A DNA stretch of 64,000 nt from Desulfuromonadaceae bacterium (lineage in GTDB: Bacteria > Desulfobacterota > Desulfuromonadia > Geobacterales > Pseudopelobacteraceae): assembly GCA_028683435.1 (NCBI GenBank), contig JAQUIG010000006.1, positions 48,183-112,182 of the forward strand, in the 5' to 3' direction. Under the pieces are notes generated by a model, which made no database searches, was not told the origin of the DNA, and saw nothing but the letters and a program-made list of their open reading frames with translations. Both the position numbers and the translations under genes were made by a program. This document shows, piece by piece, positions 42,033 through 51,159 of the stretch. Within the stretch, counting starts at the first letter, position 1; each line of letters starts with the position of its first letter.

Positions 42033-43118
42033 TCATTGCGGTATAAATTCCTCCCTGGAGCTAATGCGGCCAAGCGTTGCGACAATCAATCTTGCGGCAT
42101 CTTCCAGATCGGCCAGCGAAAGGGTCTCGATCGGTGTGTGCATATAACGGAGCGGTATCTTTACCAGCGCCGTCGCAACTCCACCGCGCGAAATCTGCAT
42201 GACATTGGCATCGGTGCCGGTGGCACGGGGGGTGGCGGTGTGCTGGATCGCAATCTTTTCTTTCCCTGCTGTTGCCGACAGCAGCTCAAACAGGTGCGGG
42301 TTGATATTGGCACCTCGGGCAAGAATCGGCCCCTTGCCCAGTGCTACTTCACCGTTATGTTTTTTCTCCACATCCGGCTGATCAGTGGCGAAATCCACCT
42401 CAACACAGATGCCGACGTCGGGGCTGACCGTGTAGCAGCTTGTAGTCCCGCCCCGCAGACCAATTTCCTCCTGAACCGAAGAAACGCCATACAGGTCGAC
42501 TGCCAGTTTTTTACCGGAAGCCGCCACCAGTCGCAGCACCTCGGCAACAACAAAGCAGCCGGCCTTATCATCAAAGCCGCGTGAAGCAACCCGGTCACCC
42601 TGCAGACGGGTAAAGGAACTCTCAAAAGTCACCGCATCCCCTACCCTGACCAGCTTCTGTGCCTCCTTCTTGCCCGCAGCACCGATATCAATATACTGTG
42701 CTTCAAGCTTGACGACCGTTTCACGATCCTTGGCATCCATCAGATGGATCGGCTTTTTGCCGATCACCCCTGACAGAGCTCCGTTTTCTGTATGAACCGC
42801 AACCCGCTTGCCCGGTGTCAGATGGGCATCCACCCCGCCGACAGCGGCGAAATAGAGAAAACCGTGATCGTCAATATACTTGATCTGGAGTCCTATCTCG
42901 TCGGTATGACCGACAATCATCACCCGCGGAAGAGCCTTCCCCTTGCCGCTGCCCTTACCACTGATATAGCCGAAAACATTGCCCATGACATCGGTTGTCA
43001 GCTCGTCGCAAAACGGGGCGACATAACTTCTGAAAACACGCTGGGCGGGCTGTTCATACCCGGAGGGACTGGGGGCATCAAGCAGTTGTTCAAGAAATTT
43101 GAGTGATTCTTTGCGCAT
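42033..43118 (-). CDS. M42 family aminopeptidase (FrvX-like)
   Basis: 361 residues, GAGGTG RBS. M42 metallopeptidase: first metal-binding His in MIVGHTDEIGLQI, catalytic-site Asp in FDDKAGCFVVAEVL, catalytic Glu in SSVQEEIGLRGG, later metal ligands in VEVDFATDQPD and HTATPRATGTDAN. The PDZ-like dimerisation insert (about 75-150) is present. Cytosolic tetrahedral aminopeptidases of this family trim short peptides. Usually annotated also as endoglucanase-like by old similarity; the peptidase call is better. It follows the radical SAM gene by 3 bases. Confidence 0.9.
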   Translation of the reverse strand: MRKESLKFLEQLLDAPSPSGYEQPAQRVFRSYVAPFCDELTTDVMGNVFGYISGKGSGKGKALPRVMIVGHTDEIGLQIKYIDDHGFLYFAAVGGVDAHLTPGKRVAVHTENGALSGVIGKKPIHLMDAKDRETVVKLEAQYIDIGAAGKKEAQKLVRVGDAVTFESSFTRLQGDRVASRGFDDKAGCFVVAEVLRLVAASGKKLAVDLYGVSSVQEEIGLRGGTTSCYTVSPDVGICVEVDFATDQPDVEKKHNGEVALGKGPILARGANINPHLFELLSATAGKEKIAIQHTATPRATGTDANVMQISRGGVATALVKIPLRYMHTPIETLSLADLEDAARLIVATLGRISSREEFIPQ

Positions 43119-43121
43119 CGG

Positions 43122-44171
43122 TTACACCTCGTGAATGGAATAGTGAATATCATTAATAATTGAATAGATAATACTTGAACCTTCCGTTTCTACTTTAAGT
43201 TCTTCCCGAGTGAGAGCAGCGTCCGGAGCAACCCGCATCCGTACCCCTCGCTCGGCCTGGCTCTGCAGACCGCCCCGCTTCACCCCCACCACATCAGAGA
43301 GCCGCGCGGGGTGACAATACACCGTCACATGCTGACCGGGCGTTACAAAACGGCTGATGAGATCCGCATAAAGCTGCGAACGGACCAGCTGCCCCAAGGC
43401 TGGATGCCAGCAACCAGCCAGCACACTTTCGGCATTAAGACCCTCATCGGCCTGCAGCCCGATGCGGATAACCGGTATGCCCGCCTGCATGGCACGCTGC
43501 AGCAGCAGCTTGCAGAGAGATACGCCACGATCGAGAGATAAAGGGGTGAAGTCGCCAGCTGTATAACGCCGCGCCAACTCGGTTTCCTGCAGCACTACCG
43601 TCGGATAGATGCGGATAAAATCGGCACCGGCAGTAATGACCTGTTCCAGTGATGATAGTGAAGAGAGCGGCGTATCACCCGGCAGCCCCGGCATAAGCTG
43701 GGCTCCGGCGCGGAGCCCCAGGCTTTTGACACAGCTGATGGCAGCGTGTGACTCTGCCGCAGAATGGCCGCGCCCGGATGCCGTCAGGACTGTATCGTCC
43801 ATAGACTGCACTCCCAGTTCGATCGTACGCACGCCCTTTCCTGACAGCCACTCCACACGACCGACATCTATACAGTCGGGACGGGTCGAAATCCGCACAG
43901 AGTCAATCGTGCCGCTCTCCAGAAGCGGCTGCAGTGGAGCCAGCAGCGCGGCCTGGATTTTTTCAGGAAGAGCGGTAAAGGTGCCGCCGAAAAAAGCGAT
44001 CTCCAGAGGGTGCTTCCCCGCTGTCGACCGCCAGAGATCAATCTTGGCAGTTATCTGCCCGGCGGTTGGAAGAGTGCCGTTCGCACCGGAAATCGCGCGT
44101 TGATCGCAAAAAATGCAGGTGTGCGGACACCCCTGATGACTGATGAAGAAGGGAACGGTAACCCGTTTCAC
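43122..44171 (-). CDS. ELP3-like radical SAM protein
   Basis: 349 residues, GTG start overlapping the rnc stop (GTGA). The radical SAM cluster is FFISHQGCPHTCIFCDQRAI (CxxxCxxC), followed by EIAFFGGTFTALP, SIRISTRPDCI-like VRISTRPDCID and TIELGVQSMDD, as in the Elp3/YhcC-type family. The C-terminal part (about 260-349) is a TRAM-like tail rather than an acetyltransferase domain. The product likely modifies a macromolecule, but the substrate is unknown. It lies in an operon with rnc and the M42 peptidase. Confidence 0.88.
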   Translation of the reverse strand: MKRVTVPFFISHQGCPHTCIFCDQRAISGANGTLPTAGQITAKIDLWRSTAGKHPLEIAFFGGTFTALPEKIQAALLAPLQPLLESGTIDSVRISTRPDCIDVGRVEWLSGKGVRTIELGVQSMDDTVLTASGRGHSAAESHAAISCVKSLGLRAGAQLMPGLPGDTPLSSLSSLEQVITAGADFIRIYPTVVLQETELARRYTAGDFTPLSLDRGVSLCKLLLQRAMQAGIPVIRIGLQADEGLNAESVLAGCWHPALGQLVRSQLYADLISRFVTPGQHVTVYCHPARLSDVVGVKRGGLQSQAERGVRMRVAPDAALTREELKVETEGSSIIYSIINDIHYSIHEV

Positions 44172-44878
44172 ACTGTCTGCCCGGCATTCTGCTTAAGCGT
44201 ATCGAGTGCCCCGGATGCGGCAGTCTGCTGGGCAATTTTCTTCGATTTTCCCTGGCCAATGCCGGCACTCTTGTCGCCGACCATAATCTGAAAAACAAAA
44301 GTACGGTCGTGAGGCGGACCGGACTCCTCCACCAGTAGATATTCCGGAGCAGGATAGCCGCGTGCTGATAGATATTCCTGCAGTTCACTCTTTGCATCGC
44401 GTCCCAGAACAAGTGACTCCGGAGCTGCCGCCAGCTCTTCAAACATCAGCTCAACCAGAGCGCGAGCTGCCTGAAGGCCGCCATCCTGATACAGAGCTGC
44501 TATCAGAGCCTCCATGACATCGGCAAGAATCGAATCCTTTTCGCGACCGGCGCTCTGTTCCTCACCACGCCCGAGCAGGATAAAGCTGCCGATTCCCAAT
44601 ATCCGCGCCCGATCGGCCAATAAATCCTGACCAGCCAGCCGGGAGCGCAATTGCGACAGTGCACCTTCATTCCAATCCGGATAGCGGATATACAGCATTT
44701 CAGCCAACAGCAGCCCCAATACAGCATCTCCCAGAAATTCAAGGCGCTGGTAGTCACCCCCATCGTTTCCACCGACTTCATGCAGATAAGATGGGTGTGT
44801 CAGCGCTTGAAGGAGAAGGCTCTGATCACGAAACGGGTATTGGAGCTGTTGCTCTAGTTGTTGAACATTGATAGTCAT
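44168..44878 (-). CDS. rnc: Ribonuclease III
   Basis: 236 residues from ATG 44878 with GAGGTG upstream; the track's start is four codons earlier. Catalytic motif RLEFLGDAVLGLLLAE (about 45-60) with the metal-binding Glu/Asp, a second acidic cluster DVMEALIAALYQDGG (about 118-132), and a C-terminal dsRNA-binding domain (about 158-230, DAKSELQEYLSARG, GKSKKIAQQTAASGAL). It processes rRNA precursors and cuts structured RNAs. First gene of the operon with the radical SAM and M42 genes. Confidence 0.97.
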   Translation of the reverse strand: MTINVQQLEQQLQYPFRDQSLLLQALTHPSYLHEVGGNDGGDYQRLEFLGDAVLGLLLAEMLYIRYPDWNEGALSQLRSRLAGQDLLADRARILGIGSFILLGRGEEQSAGREKDSILADVMEALIAALYQDGGLQAARALVELMFEELAAAPESLVLGRDAKSELQEYLSARGYPAPEYLLVEESGPPHDRTFVFQIMVGDKSAGIGQGKSKKIAQQTAASGALDTLKQNAGQTV

Positions 44879-45042
44879 AGAACACCTCAAAACTGTATGA
44901 CTATAGCCACCAGATCAGTTTTTGGCAACCGAAAGTCATTGAAAGTAGGAGAAGTGTGGGAATTTAGGTTGATAATTCAGGGGCGCTTGCCTATAATCCT
45001 GCATTTAAATTAGCCGTAGAATCGACTCTGCAGATCAAGGCG

Positions 45043-45705
45043 ATGCACGTGGGTTATTTCATTACATTTGAAGGGATTGAAGGGTGCGGTAAAACCACCC
45101 AGATCAAGCTGCTGTCAGAGTTCCTCTCGGCTCACGGTATAGACACTGTTCTGACCCGCGAACCGGGTGGCTGCCCGATTGCTGATAAAATCCGCTCAAT
45201 CCTGCTTGATGCCGAAAACCGCGCTCTTTCTCCTCTCGCCGAACTGATGCTGTATGCCGCAGCCAGAGCCCAGCATGTCAGCGAGGTTATCGCTCCGGCC
45301 TTGAATATGGGAAAGGTAGTGCTCTGCGACCGCTTCAGCGATGCAACGGTGGCGTATCAGAGCTTCGGGCGCGGCATCGACCGGGGCGTTATCGACACGC
45401 TTAATCTTCAGGCGTGCCTGGGGATTTCACCCGACCTGACGGTTCTTGTCGATTGTGACCCACGCGTTGGCCTGGATAGGGCTCGCCGCAGAATAGAGGC
45501 AACCAGCGGCCCCCGTGAGGAGCGCTTTGAGTTGGAAGAGTTGGCCTTTCATCAACGAGTCCGCGCCGGATACCAACAGCTGGCGGCTGACGAACCGGAT
45601 CGTTTTTTGATTATCAACGGTGCTGATACAATTGAAGAGATATTTTCCACTATTTCGACACAACTGCTGGCACGGATCCCGGAGGCAGCGAGTGCCTTTT
45701 GCTGA
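45043..45705 (+). CDS. tmk: Thymidylate kinase
   Basis: 220 residues (or 218 from a GTG at 45049 with AAGG at better spacing). P-loop FEGIEGCGKTTQ, DR motif in LCDRFSDATVAYQSFGRG (about 93-110), LID LDRARRRIEATSGPREERFE. It phosphorylates dTMP to dTDP. Its 3' end overlaps the true start of holB by 14 bases, forming a tmk-holB pair followed by ricT and metG. Confidence 0.97.
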   Translation: MHVGYFITFEGIEGCGKTTQIKLLSEFLSAHGIDTVLTREPGGCPIADKIRSILLDAENRALSPLAELMLYAAARAQHVSEVIAPALNMGKVVLCDRFSDATVAYQSFGRGIDRGVIDTLNLQACLGISPDLTVLVDCDPRVGLDRARRRIEATSGPREERFELEELAFHQRVRAGYQQLAADEPDRFLIINGADTIEEIFSTISTQLLARIPEAASAFC

Positions 45706-46672
45706 TATCTCCGGACATGATCGAATCATTGAGGTTCTGCGCCGCTCACTGCGTGGAGGCAAAACTGCCCACTCCTACCTGTTTGAGGGTGTACCCGGAT
45801 GTGGACGGAAAAAAACCGCTCTGACACTGATTCAGGCTCTTTTCTGTACGGTTCTGCCGGATGATGCCTGCGGGGCCTGCCCTTCATGCCGTAAAATTGA
45901 CGGCGGCAACCATCCTGACATACATCTGATCGCACCATTGCCGGATAAACGCGACATCAGCATAGAGCAGTTACGGGAGATGCAGCACGATCTGTCGTTA
46001 CGCCCTTACGAAGCCCCCCGCAAGGCGTGCATAATCGATCCGGCTGAACGGATGAGTGTGAGCGCTGCCAACTCCCTGCTGAAAACATTGGAAGAGCCGC
46101 CCGGCAATGCCCTGATTATACTGCTGACCGAAAACGCCGGGCTGCTGCTGCCGACGGTCCGTTCCCGTTGTCAACTGATCAGATTTGCCCCGCTTTCTCC
46201 CGAACATATGCTGTCACTCCTCCAACTGGGCGGGATGGGGGCTGATACAGCCGCACTTGTTGCACCGATGTCCGGAGGGAGTCTGCAGAGAGCAGTGGAG
46301 CTGGACAACGAATCACTGGTCGCGCGCCGTGAAGCGGTATTGTCCAGGGTGTCCCAGCTGAATATTCACCAGATATCTACCGTTTTTGATGCCGCTGAGG
46401 AGTTGTCCGGCAACCGGGACACGACACTCGAACTGCTCGACATGCTGCTCTCCTTCTATCGTGATGCGGTTCATCTGGGAGCGGGGAGCGGGGAAATTGT
46501 CAACCGCTCGGTCAGACCAGCAATCGAATCCATCGCAACCAGGCGATCACTGCGTCGCAACCTTGAACTTCTGGAACGGATCTATGAAACCAAACGTGAC
46601 GTCCAGCGCAATGCAAATCCCAAGCTGGCTCTGGATCACCTCTTTATGAGCATGGCCGGCAGCAGCAGGTAA
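45692..46672 (+). CDS. holB: DNA polymerase III delta prime subunit
   Basis: 326 residues from a GTG at 45692 with GGAGG 6 bases upstream; the track's start inside tmk is rejected. AAA+ clamp-loader fold: FADISGHDRIIEVLRRSLRGGKTAHSYLFEGVPGCGRKKTAL (P-loop degenerate, GCGRKKT), a Cys-rich zinc module CGACPSCRKIDGGNHPD and the sensor arginine region KAC-x-IDPAERMSVSAANSLLKTLEEPPGNALIILLTE. It loads the sliding clamp. Coupled translation from the tmk overlap. Confidence 0.95.
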   Translation: MPFADISGHDRIIEVLRRSLRGGKTAHSYLFEGVPGCGRKKTALTLIQALFCTVLPDDACGACPSCRKIDGGNHPDIHLIAPLPDKRDISIEQLREMQHDLSLRPYEAPRKACIIDPAERMSVSAANSLLKTLEEPPGNALIILLTENAGLLLPTVRSRCQLIRFAPLSPEHMLSLLQLGGMGADTAALVAPMSGGSLQRAVELDNESLVARREAVLSRVSQLNIHQISTVFDAAEELSGNRDTTLELLDMLLSFYRDAVHLGAGSGEIVNRSVRPAIESIATRRSLRRNLELLERIYETKRDVQRNANPKLALDHLFMSMAGSSR

Positions 46673-46707
46673 CCCGGGAATAAACATACTACTTTCAGGA
46701 GGTCTTT

Positions 46708-47817
46708 TTGTCACATATCGTAACCATCCAATTTACCAAAGCCGGCAAGATGTTTGACTTTGACGCCGGATCGCTTGAACTTGCCAAGGGAGATCACGTT
46801 GTCGTTGAAACAGAGCGTGGCGTAGGGGTCGGCCAACTGGTCAAACCGCCGGTAGAAAAAGAGGCCGGCACGACCGGTTCTCTGGCGATTGTCAAGCGCA
46901 AGGCTACCGCCGAAGACATGGCGACAGTTGAGCGTATTTCCCAGAAAGAACAGGAGGCGTACCGCTTCTGCGTTAACCGGATTATCGAACGGTCCATGCC
47001 GATGAAACTGGTACGGGTCGAATACCAGTTCGATAGCAGCAAGGCGGTATTTTTCTTTACTGCCGATGGCCGAGTCGACTTCCGTGATCTGGTAAAAGAT
47101 CTTGCCCACTCTTTTCATACCCGTATCGAAATGCGCCAGATTGGGGTGCGCGATGAAGCCAAGATGACCGGAGGCATAGGGATCTGCGGCCGCGAACTCT
47201 GCTGCAGCTCGTTCCTGCGGGAATTCCAGCCGGTTTCAGTCAAGATGGCCAAAGAGCAGAATCTGGCCTTGAATCCCAACAAGATATCGGGACAATGCGG
47301 GCGGCTGCTCTGCTGCCTTGATTATGAATACGAGACCTATTGCTGCCTGCGCAAAAACTTCCCGAAATCAGGAAAACGGGTCCGCACCGTCAACGCGGTC
47401 GGAGTAGTTGATAAAGTCAATATCCTGACCGGAAACATCACACTCAAGCTTGACGACAACAAGATAATAGTCATCAAACGTGATGAAATTCTTGGTGATG
47501 GCGCTCCCGCTGCGGTTCCGGTTGCAGCTGCTCCCCCGGCAGCTCCCCGTGCCCCCCAGCGCACCCGCGAACGGCGCCCCGATCAGCGCCGCAAACAGGA
47601 AAAAACTTCTCTGGAATCATACACTCAAGCTGAAAACGCCGCTAAAGCAGCACCTGCGCCACCAGTCCGCCAGGAAAACACGGCTGAGACAACTCCCACT
47701 GATGCAGCTAAAACAGGGCAACCACGCAAAAAGCATCGTTCCCGCAAGCACAGCAATCGCAAACCGACCGGCACCACACCGGACAGCGGCACACCGACAC
47801 CATCATCAGGAGCCTGA
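46708..47817 (+). CDS. ricT: PSP1-domain protein RicT (YaaT-like)
   Basis: 369 residues from a TTG at 46708 with AGGAGG upstream. PSP1 domain (about 10-235) with the cysteine pairs in GICGRELCCSSFL and SGQCGRLLCCLDYEYETY; in Bacillus YaaT/RicT these cysteines help hold a Fe-S cluster in the Y-complex, which tunes RNase Y activity. RicA and RicF partners are not in this window. The C-terminal third (about 260-369) is a low-complexity Pro/Ala/Lys/Thr tail (RKKHRSRKHSNRKPTGTT), an extension typical of delta-proteobacterial homologues. The gene sits between holB and metG, a common neighbourhood. Confidence 0.9.
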   Translation: MSHIVTIQFTKAGKMFDFDAGSLELAKGDHVVVETERGVGVGQLVKPPVEKEAGTTGSLAIVKRKATAEDMATVERISQKEQEAYRFCVNRIIERSMPMKLVRVEYQFDSSKAVFFFTADGRVDFRDLVKDLAHSFHTRIEMRQIGVRDEAKMTGGIGICGRELCCSSFLREFQPVSVKMAKEQNLALNPNKISGQCGRLLCCLDYEYETYCCLRKNFPKSGKRVRTVNAVGVVDKVNILTGNITLKLDDNKIIVIKRDEILGDGAPAAVPVAAAPPAAPRAPQRTRERRPDQRRKQEKTSLESYTQAENAAKAAPAPPVRQENTAETTPTDAAKTGQPRKKHRSRKHSNRKPTGTTPDSGTPTPSSGA

Positions 47818-47818
47818 T

Positions 47819-49339
47819 ATGAAACCGACCTTTTATGTAACTACCCCGATTTATTATGTGAACGATGTACCGCATATCGGCCACGCCTATACCACGGTTG
47901 CCGGCGATGTCCTCGCACGGTACAAGCGTTTGATGGGCTACGATGTTTATTTTCTGACCGGCAGCGATGAACATGGTCAGAAGGTGGAAAAAGCCGCCAC
48001 TACCGCAGGAGAGACGCCGCTGGAACTGGCAGACCGTGTGGTCAAGCGCTTTCAGGCACTCTGGGAGCGGCTGGGGATATCCAATAACGACTTTATCCGT
48101 ACGACCCAGGAGCGCCACAAAAACGGTGTCAGCCAAATTTTTAAAGACATCCTCGACAAGGGTGACATCTACCTCGGCGAGTATGAAGATTGGTACTGCA
48201 CTCCCTGCGAAACCTTCTGGACCGAGACCCAGCTGAATGAGGGGCGCTGCCCCGACTGCAACCGGCCGGTAGAAAAGCTCAAGGAAGAATCGTACTTTTT
48301 CCGCATGAGCAAATACCAGGAGCAACTGGTGGCGCACATCGAAGCCAATCCCGACTTCATCCAGCCAAAGAGCAAGCGCAACGAGATCATCTCCTTTATC
48401 AAGGAAGGGCTGCGCGACCTGTCGGTGTCCCGCACCACCTTTACCTGGGGCATCCCGGTGCCGGGTAACGACCGCCATATCATCTACGTCTGGTTCGATG
48501 CCCTGACCAACTACATCACCGCCCTCGGCTACCCCGATGAGTCCGGCAATTACGGCCGCTACTGGCCGGTCGATGTCCACCTGCTCGGCAAGGATATCCT
48601 CCGTTTCCACGCCGTTTACTGGCCGACATTTTTGATGGCGGCCGGGCTGCCGCTTCCCAAGAAGGTCTTTGCCCACGGCTGGTGGACGGTCGAAGGGCAG
48701 AAGATGAGCAAGAGCCTGCAGAACGTGGTCGAACCGAACATGCTGATCGACAAATACGGCGTCGACGCGGTCAGATACTTCCTGCTGCGCGAAGTACCAT
48801 TCGGCCTGGATGGCGATTTTTCCCATACCGCCCTCGTTCAGCGGATCAATTCCGACCTGGCCAACGACATCGGCAACCTCCTCAGCCGCTCGACCGCCAT
48901 GGCGGTAAAATACTTTGGCGGCATCCTTCCCGTCGCGACTCAGCTGACGGAAACAGATCAGGCTCTGAAGCTGAAAACAGAGGAGATGGTAACGATCGTC
49001 GACAAGTTCATCGATGAGCTGGCCTTCAGCAAGGCGCTGCAGGCGATTTGGGAGGTCATCTCCGCCGGCAACAAATACATCGACGAAACTGCCCCATGGA
49101 CACTGGCCAAGGATCCGGCCAACAGCGGGCGTCTCGCCACGGTCATGTACTGCCTGCTCGAATCACAACGGGTCACACAATGCATCCTGTCGGCTTTCCT
49201 GCCGGCAACATCGGAAAAGGCACTGGCATCTCTGGGGTGGAATGAAGCGGTGTCTAAAGATGGGCTCGTCTGGGGCGGTTTGAAAGAGGGAACGATTATA
49301 ACCAAAGCTGAAGCGCTCTTTCCGAGGATAGAAGAGTAA
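47819..49339 (+). CDS. metG: Methionyl-tRNA synthetase, short form
   Basis: 506 residues from ATG 47819 with CAGGAG upstream, 1 base after the ricT stop; the track's start at 47480 is ricT read in another frame. HIGH-type motif in YYVNDVPHIGHAYTT, zinc knuckle YCTPCETFW and GRCPDCNRPV (four Cys, about 125-148), KMSKS loop in GQKMSKSLQNVV, and the anticodon-binding helical domain after about 350. There is no C-terminal tRNA-binding domain, so this is the short type. It charges initiator and elongator tRNA-Met. The stop is only 2 bases from the convergent ligB-like stop. Confidence 0.96.
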   Translation: MKPTFYVTTPIYYVNDVPHIGHAYTTVAGDVLARYKRLMGYDVYFLTGSDEHGQKVEKAATTAGETPLELADRVVKRFQALWERLGISNNDFIRTTQERHKNGVSQIFKDILDKGDIYLGEYEDWYCTPCETFWTETQLNEGRCPDCNRPVEKLKEESYFFRMSKYQEQLVAHIEANPDFIQPKSKRNEIISFIKEGLRDLSVSRTTFTWGIPVPGNDRHIIYVWFDALTNYITALGYPDESGNYGRYWPVDVHLLGKDILRFHAVYWPTFLMAAGLPLPKKVFAHGWWTVEGQKMSKSLQNVVEPNMLIDKYGVDAVRYFLLREVPFGLDGDFSHTALVQRINSDLANDIGNLLSRSTAMAVKYFGGILPVATQLTETDQALKLKTEEMVTIVDKFIDELAFSKALQAIWEVISAGNKYIDETAPWTLAKDPANSGRLATVMYCLLESQRVTQCILSAFLPATSEKALASLGWNEAVSKDGLVWGGLKEGTIITKAEALFPRIEE

Positions 49340-49341
49340 AC

Positions 49342-51159
49342 CTACAGAATTTCCAATATACGAAATCTCACCAGCAACTCTTGGCCTCCTGGTGACGTAA
49401 AGAACGTGCGGAGGGCTCTTGCTGCCCGTCTATCGGTAGCAGCAAGAGCGGCCAGTTGCTCATCCTCAACCGCCAGCAGCTTATCCAGTGAGGAAAACCG
49501 TCGTGCCAGACGCTGCACCGTCTTCGGCCCGACACCTTGGACACCAAGTGCGGCAGCAAGTTGAAAAGAATCGGGCTGACTGGCGGAACGGATTGCCGCC
49601 GTCAGATGCCGCGCCGTTTTCATACCAAACCCCGGAACAGCAGCCACCGCCTCTTCTTTCAATAAATATAACGAGGGGATATCAGTAACCAGACCCGCCT
49701 CAACCAACTTTTGCAGACGCCCTCGCCCCAATCCATCAATATTAAGCCCTGACTTCGACGTAAAATAAGCTGTTTTACTCAGGAACTGATCCCGGCAAAC
49801 GGGTGAGTCGCGCAGACACGCATCCAAGGAAGACTCCGGAACCTCTCTTGCAGCTGATCCGGCAACGGATTTCCGTGGGATTCTCCCAACCACCTCCTGC
49901 ACCTGGGGAATAACATCTCCCACCAGCGCAATCACCACCTGATCCCCGGCCGCAATATCAAGCCTGGCAATTTCGGCAGCACTGTGCAGCGAAACCCGTG
50001 AAACCTGTATGCCGCCAAGGCGCACCGGTGTCACCTCGGCTATTGGAGTTCGGCGGCCGGTACGACCGACCGTCCAGTTAATTCCAAGCACCTGGGTTCG
50101 AGCTGTATCCGGCGGATATTTCCATGCCGCCGCCCAGAAAGGCGCACGTCCCCCCTCCCCCAACCGCCGGCGTAGAGACAGATCATCCACTTTTACCACG
50201 ATCCCGTCCATGGCAAATGGCAGCTGATCACGATTAGCCAGGTATGTCCGGTAAACAGCCTGCACATCGGCAAAACTTTTCACTGTCTGGGTCTGTTCAA
50301 GTTCAACCGGAAATCCCCAACCTGAGAGCAACTGCAGTGCCGCACGGTCGGAACGCACCGAACCGGTGGTTACCAGTTCAAAGGGGAACAGGCGCAGAAC
50401 CGCCACAACCGCCGGATCAGGTTTTTGCGCTTTCAACACTCCCGCCGCAACATGGCGTGGATGGCGCGCATACTTTTCTTCAGCGCTCCCCGCCCTGTAA
50501 TTTTGCAGCAACCTCAGAGCCGCATAGATCTCGCCACGAACCACCACCCGATGTGGATACAAACCGGTCAACCGGTGAGGAATACCCTGAATTTCGCGAA
50601 CCTGCTCCGTTACATTCTCGCCGAAACGGCCATCCCCGCGCGTCGATGCAGAAACAAGACGGCCGGCATCATAAATCAGCTCCACCGGCAGACCGTCTAC
50701 CTTCGGCTGGACCAGTAACGTTACTTCACCCGCGGTCGCAACTCTTTTCAGCAGCGCTTCTACCGCCTCCGGACCGGTGGCGGAGGTCAAACTGAGCATC
50801 GGCTGTTCATGCTTTACCTTCTGCGTGCCGTCACCAACGCCGTCCCCCACCCTCCTGGTCGGTGAATCTGCAGCGACCAGCGCAGGAAAGCACCCCTCAA
50901 GCTGAACGAGCCTTGCAAACAGCCGGTCATACTCAGCATCACTGATAGCCGGTTGCGCTTTTTCATAATACAGACGATTGTGGTAACGGATCTCGTTTCC
51001 CAAAGTGGTCATCTGTTGTTTGGCTTCAAGGATGGAAATTTTGGGACAGGTAAAAGACAGGACGGGTGAGCAGAGCGTTGAAATCAGGAAAAATAATAGA
51101 AGGGCAAGAACAGGGGGTGGTGTGATATAGTACCATCTTTTCTTCATATATAGATTCAT
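49342..51159 (-). CDS. ligB: LigB-like NAD-dependent DNA ligase with N-terminal signal-like segment
   Basis: 605 residues. The N terminus has a basic start and a hydrophobic segment (about 13-36, TPPPVLALLLFFLISTLCSPVLSF), then an Ia-like helix (ISDAEYDRLFARLVQLEGCFP). The nucleotidyltransferase domain has the catalytic Lys in LLVQPKVDGLPVELIYD, then VVRGEIYAALR, FAMDGIVVKVDD and FWAAAWKYPPD. OB region, a Cys pair like that of LigB (CLRDSPVCRDQF) and tandem helix-hairpin-helix (VPGFGMKTARHL, GVQGVGPKTVQRL) follow; there is no BRCT domain. This layout matches E. coli LigB rather than LigA. Whether the hydrophobic start exports it is unknown. The gene overlaps the previous glycosyltransferase stop (ATGA). 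Confidence 0.85.
   Translation of the reverse strand: MNLYMKKRWYYITPPPVLALLLFFLISTLCSPVLSFTCPKISILEAKQQMTTLGNEIRYHNRLYYEKAQPAISDAEYDRLFARLVQLEGCFPALVAADSPTRRVGDGVGDGTQKVKHEQPMLSLTSATGPEAVEALLKRVATAGEVTLLVQPKVDGLPVELIYDAGRLVSASTRGDGRFGENVTEQVREIQGIPHRLTGLYPHRVVVRGEIYAALRLLQNYRAGSAEEKYARHPRHVAAGVLKAQKPDPAVVAVLRLFPFELVTTGSVRSDRAALQLLSGWGFPVELEQTQTVKSFADVQAVYRTYLANRDQLPFAMDGIVVKVDDLSLRRRLGEGGRAPFWAAAWKYPPDTARTQVLGINWTVGRTGRRTPIAEVTPVRLGGIQVSRVSLHSAAEIARLDIAAGDQVVIALVGDVIPQVQEVVGRIPRKSVAGSAAREVPESSLDACLRDSPVCRDQFLSKTAYFTSKSGLNIDGLGRGRLQKLVEAGLVTDIPSLYLLKEEAVAAVPGFGMKTARHLTAAIRSASQPDSFQLAAALGVQGVGPKTVQRLARRFSSLDKLLAVEDEQLAALAATDRRAARALRTFFTSPGGQELLVRFRILEIL

Noticed and set aside
47480-47818. Upstream extension of metG in the ORF track
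   Set aside because: It is the ricT coding region read in another frame. The true metG start with a CAGGAG RBS is at 47819.
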